Of a stretch of DNA of 64,000 nt, positions 63,700 through 64,000 are shown one piece after another. The notes below the pieces were generated by a model. The model had not been told where the DNA came from. It searched no databases and worked only from the letters and a program-made list of their open reading frames with translations. The stretch covers positions 744,001 to 808,000 of the forward strand of contig NZ_LBJG01000024.1 in NCBI RefSeq assembly GCF_028128765.1, read 5' to 3'. Both the position numbers and the translations under genes were made by a program. How positions within the stretch are numbered: position 1 is the first letter of the stretch; every line of letters starts with the position of its first letter. This stretch comes from Bradyrhizobium sp. CCBAU 51627 (lineage in GTDB: Bacteria; Pseudomonadota; Alphaproteobacteria; Rhizobiales; Xanthobacteraceae).

Positions 63700-64000
63700 G
63701 CGCGCTCGAGATCAGAAACCTGCGCAAGGCTTTCGGCGGTCTCCAGGTCATCAGTGACCTCGATCTTAAGGTACCGCCTGGCCAACGCCATGCGGTGATC
63801 GGCCCCAACGGCGCCGGAAAGACCACGCTGTTCAACATCATCACGGGATGGCAGCCGCCGACCAGCGGCGAAATTCTCATTCAGGGCGTTCCAGTGCAGC
63901 AGGGGCGACCCGACCTCGTCACGCGGGGCGGCCTTTCGCGCTCCTTTCAGAAGAACATGCTGCTCGAGAGTGTCACGGTTCTGGAGAACCTGCGCGTTGC
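63696..64000 (+). CDS. ABC transporter ATP-binding protein, LivG family (partial)
   Basis: The first about 100 residues are inside the window. LRKAFGGLQVISDLDLKV, Walker A IGPNGAGKTTLFNIITG and the Q-loop LSRSFQKNMLLES are clear. The gene is cut by the window end; the signature and Walker B motifs lie beyond it. It energises the two permeases just upstream. Confidence 0.92.
   Translation, partial: MSALEIRNLRKAFGGLQVISDLDLKVPPGQRHAVIGPNGAGKTTLFNIITGWQPPTSGEILIQGVPVQQGRPDLVTRGGLSRSFQKNMLLESVTVLENLRV

Noticed and set aside
1..64000. rRNA genes, intact tRNA genes, CRISPR arrays, complete insertion sequences
   Set aside because: None could be recognised by reading both strands; only the tRNA-Pro 3' fragment was found.

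Overview
The window is GC-rich alphaproteobacterial DNA. Gene content (TRAP and branched-chain amino acid ABC transporters, GMC oxidoreductase, FCD-type GntR, many tightly overlapping ATGA-type gene pairs) suggests the Hyphomicrobiales, probably near Bradyrhizobium. This assignment is an inference from gene families, not from a marker gene. Three regions can be recognised: a catabolic region (1-22 kb), a defence island (22.5 to about 59 kb) and an ABC uptake operon at the right edge (59.5-64 kb).

Region 1 (1-17.9 kb) is a carbon-acid or sugar-acid catabolic locus. It holds a TRAP transporter (periplasmic binding protein plus fused DctQM), transketolase, a haloacid dehalogenase-like hydrolase, two aldehyde dehydrogenases (one broken by a frameshift), a GMC oxidoreductase, an MFS permease, a GntR/FCD repressor, an isopropylmalate/tartrate dehydrogenase-like enzyme, a small ABM-domain protein, an OtnC-like class II aldolase, an SDR and a D-2-hydroxyacid dehydrogenase. 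Three copies of one palindrome (TAATGCATGCATTA and close variants) lie upstream of the HAD-ALDH pair, between the divergent GMC and MFS genes, and upstream of the dehydrogenase operon, so they are probably the operators of the GntR protein. A CBS-domain protein, a LysR regulator and a methyl-accepting chemotaxis protein follow (18.2-22 kb).

Region 2 starts at a 3' fragment of a tRNA-Pro(CGG) gene (22487-22536), followed by a tyrosine integrase and a small excisionase-like protein. Behind it are an unknown 287-aa protein, a DUF2971 protein, a zinc-ribbon/proline-rich membrane protein with a UvrD-type helicase, a complete Wadjet operon (jetA-B-C-D, minus strand), an AddAB-like helicase/nuclease pair preceded by a 47-aa basic protein, a divergent WYL-domain regulator of the BrxR/CapW kind, a complete type I Zorya operon (zorA-B-C-D), and a UvrD helicase with a RelE-like N-terminal domain convergent with zorD. 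The Wadjet/AddAB-like side and the Zorya side are divided by a 157-bp AT-rich control region that contains a 26-bp tandem repeat and inverted repeats. At 54.9-56.9 kb there is a junkyard of three truncated genes (helicase with an in-frame stop, frameshifted thioredoxin-reductase-like protein, SIR2-like N-terminus), then small accessory genes (XRE regulator, two unknown proteins) and a cluster of four CTAGTC-containing repeats that may mark the end of the island.

Region 3 (59.5-64 kb) is an AraC regulator followed by a Liv-type ABC transporter (binding protein, two permeases, and an ATPase cut by the window end).

The strongest candidate for something not yet described is the coupling of Wadjet, which cleaves circular DNA, with an AddAB-like end-processing machine, a conserved-looking 47-aa basic protein and a shared WYL-controlled intergenic region that also faces Zorya. 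A second candidate is the DUF2971 / zinc-ribbon membrane protein / helicase group next to the integrase.
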